From Xestospongia muta (lineage: Eukaryota; Porifera; Demospongiae; Haplosclerida; Petrosiidae), in NCBI GenBank assembly GCA_963693285.1, contig OY848931.1, positions 1,369,001-1,433,000 on the forward strand: a stretch of DNA of 64,000 nt. The letters run 5' to 3'. Below the pieces are notes generated by a model. It was not told where the DNA came from, searched no databases, and saw only the letters and a list, made by a program, of their open reading frames with translations. Positions 61,998 through 64,000 of the stretch are shown piece after piece (the stretch's first letter is position 1; every line of letters starts with the position of its first letter). A program made the translations under genes and the position numbers.

Positions 61998-64000
61998 AGA
62001 AGAGGTTTCTACTTCTGTATGGTTCACAAACTGGCCAGGCTCAAGCTATAGCTGAAGATATATGCAAGAAAGCACAGAAGAGAGGTTTCATTCCAGAATT
62101 ACATTGTATGAGCCAGTCAGATAAAAATGTAAAATCAAATTGTTCAGTGACAACACTTAAGGTTATTACATTTATTAATTTAGTATAACTTAGAAAAGGA
62201 GTCTCTAGCTGTGATTGTTGTATCCACTACTGGAGATGGTGATGCTCCAGACACTGTAAGCAGATTTTGGCGAAAACTCAAACGAAAAACACAACCTCCA
62301 GATCTCTTAAAAAACTTGAAATATGGCCTGCTAGGTTAAATGCTGTTGAGATTTTAAAGTTAGTATTTGTGTTCTCTTCTCAGGTCTTGGAGATTCCAAT
62401 TATACAAATTTTTGTAACATGGGAAAAGTGTTGAACATGAGATTACTTGAGTTAGGTGCTCAACCATTTTGTGAGACTGGCTATGCAGATGATGGAGTCG
62501 GGTATGATAGAAATTTAAATATTGCTTAGATTTACTAATAACTGCTTACTTCATACAAGTTTTTTACACTCTATTTCTTCTCTTAGATTAGAATTAGTGG
62601 TTGAGCCATGGATAGAAAATCTGTGGTCAGCTTTGGAGTCTGTCTTCAATCTCTCCTTCCAAGACAAGACATCTCCTCAAACTAGTACTCCTGCAGCAAT
62701 AGTACCTGTTAGAGTACCTCCACAAACAATAGTGACTGGAGGAATATCTTCCACAAGAGGACCTTCTACTGCAGCTGCCGAAGTACCACTTACTGTTAAA
62801 ACACCAGAAATACCTTTACAATTCACTAGTAATATTAAAATAAATGATACAAGTGTAAAACCGACAACTACTATTACTACTGTTCCTGAAGACGTTCAGA
62901 TTGCAATTGTGAGTGATTTATCAGACACTGTTAATACACTATTGAGTCTAGAGTATACTGACAGTTGTGATACTATTGTTGACTCCAGTATGTTTCAAAC
63001 AAGTATGAGAGGATCCGGTGATCAATCTTGGAAGAACCAACATATTATAGTACCCTCTACTCCACCTTCATATTTGAACGTAGAGTTAAAGGAAGTATGT
63101 GTATTGTATGCAAGTCTGAATGTTTTCTTGTTACTGTGTATGCTAGGATATGACAATGTCTTACAACTTTTCATTCTCTGAGTCTGTACAAGGCTCCACT
63201 ATGTTCCAATCTTCAGTTACTATGGCAACCATAAGTGACAGACGAGTCTTAACCAGCTTTGATGCTCAAAAAACAACTCTTGAACTAGAACTGAGTTGGC
63301 AGATAATGACGCTAAACAGCAGAGATGATATTGAAAGTGATAGTAAGTCATCATTACTATCTTATGAACCAGGAGATGCTCTATGTTTTATTTGTCCCAA
63401 TGACTCACTGGAAGTTGACTATCTTTTAAAAAGGTCTGCCATTACTAAGCAATGTCTTCTTTCTCATACTCTCTCTCTCTCTTTTTCTCTCTCCCTCCCT
63501 CCCATCAATATATAATAGGTTAAATCTTCAGTCTCTATCATGGTTCTCAATGAATATTACTATTATTCCTAATAGCAAAAAAAGAAGTGTGTGTAATGTT
63601 AATAAATTGTAAATTATTAATTTATTAGATCCAATGGTGCCTAAACATATACCAACACATTGTACAGTCCATCAATACTTTACTCATTGTGCCGATATCA
63701 GAGCTGTGCCTAGCAAAGTAAATAATTTATGACTATACTATAACTATTGCACTTTGAACTTTGTATTAATTGCAGGCGTTGTTGTTAATTCTCTCAGAAT
63801 TTTGTTCACAAGACGAAGAGAGGCAAAGATTACGATGGTTCTGTTGTCGTCAAGGTATACTGATTGTAAATTTAATCATTAATGATTAGTCATTGAATCA
63901 TCCTCATTCTCAGGTTCTCAGGACTATATGAGACTCATTCTGGAACCGCATATTGATATCTTAGATCTTTTGCATTGTTTTCCATCATGCCAACCTCCAT
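61985..64000 (+). CDS. MTRR: MTRR, methionine synthase reductase (5' part, cut by window edge)
   Basis: Nine exons are visible: 61985-62128, 62184-62334, 62384-62501, 62587-63094, 63183-63433, 63519-63586, 63629-63717, 63776-63854, 63914-64000+. The flavodoxin domain has the FMN loops [29 protein letters not shown] and [11 protein letters not shown], followed by [15 protein letters not shown] variable linker and then the start of the FAD/NADPH reductase part follow ([24 protein letters not shown]). The spacing of [14 protein letters not shown] and the linker matches MTRR rather than NOS or POR. The enzyme reactivates cob(II)alamin methionine synthase using NADPH and S-adenosylmethionine. The start could be 61985 or the ATG at 61994; the first lies inside a dispersed repeat. 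The catalytic C terminus is outside the window. Confidence 0.93.

Overview
The window looks like nuclear DNA of an early-branching animal, most likely a demosponge (inference). It is AT-rich, with many small exons, introns mostly of 40-150 bases, animal-type housekeeping and ciliary genes (METTL13, METTL1, CFAP206, CACHD1, LSM10, MTRR), and SRCR, Ig/FN3 and semaphorin-type receptors. I built gene models by hand from splice signals. For SRCR-2, METTL13, CFAP206, CACHD1, the semaphorin, the eIF2A-like protein, the SH3/zinc-finger protein, LSM10 and Ig/FN3 copy A, the spliced lengths are whole numbers of codons. No gene is supported by transcript data here.

Left part (1-19,100), a receptor cluster shaped by duplication. 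The minus-strand 5' end of one SRCR receptor (exons at 1137-867) runs off the left edge. It is followed by a broken METTL13 exon-1 copy (2404-2585) and a decayed CCDC174-like relic (2617-3679). Two tandem Ig/FN3 membrane receptors follow: copy A (4277-7758) and copy B (9506-12841). A complete four-SRCR receptor (18687-14557, minus) comes next. The SRCR 5' end plus METTL13 exon 1 is present twice (1-2585 and about 17560-19970), so this is a segmental duplication with a sharp breakpoint. The Ig/FN3 copies carry complementary lesions: A has lost its cytoplasmic tail through a 197-bp insertion in the transmembrane codons, and B has a one-base insertion after the signal peptide.

Middle part (19,786-36,073), conserved genes packed closely. 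METTL13 (+) is followed 115 bp later by CFAP206 (+), whose last coding exon is interrupted by a piggyBac-like TTAA element. A 25-exon CACHD1-like gene (-) and the intronless METTL1 gene (-) follow. CFAP206 and CACHD1 converge; METTL1 and CACHD1 are in tandem.

Right part (38,218-64,000). A 28-exon semaphorin-like receptor (Sema-PSI-Ig-like/FN3-TM) comes first. A head-to-head pair follows, with only 51 bases between start codons: a small lysine-rich protein with an eIF2A-like C terminus (-) and an SH3/zinc-finger protein (+). LSM10 (-) is next. A repeat-rich stretch (53.3-59.5 kb) holds fold-back sequences, SINE-like tandem copies, a GC-rich hairpin and a minisatellite of about 120 bp per unit. 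The window ends in the first nine exons of methionine synthase reductase (MTRR, +), which is cut by the right edge.

The most notable structures are the two receptor families with tyrosine-motif tails and complementary damage, the TTAA element inside a coding exon, CT microsatellites that abut 3' splice sites, two GC-AG introns, and a dispersed repeat that supplies the MTRR start codon.
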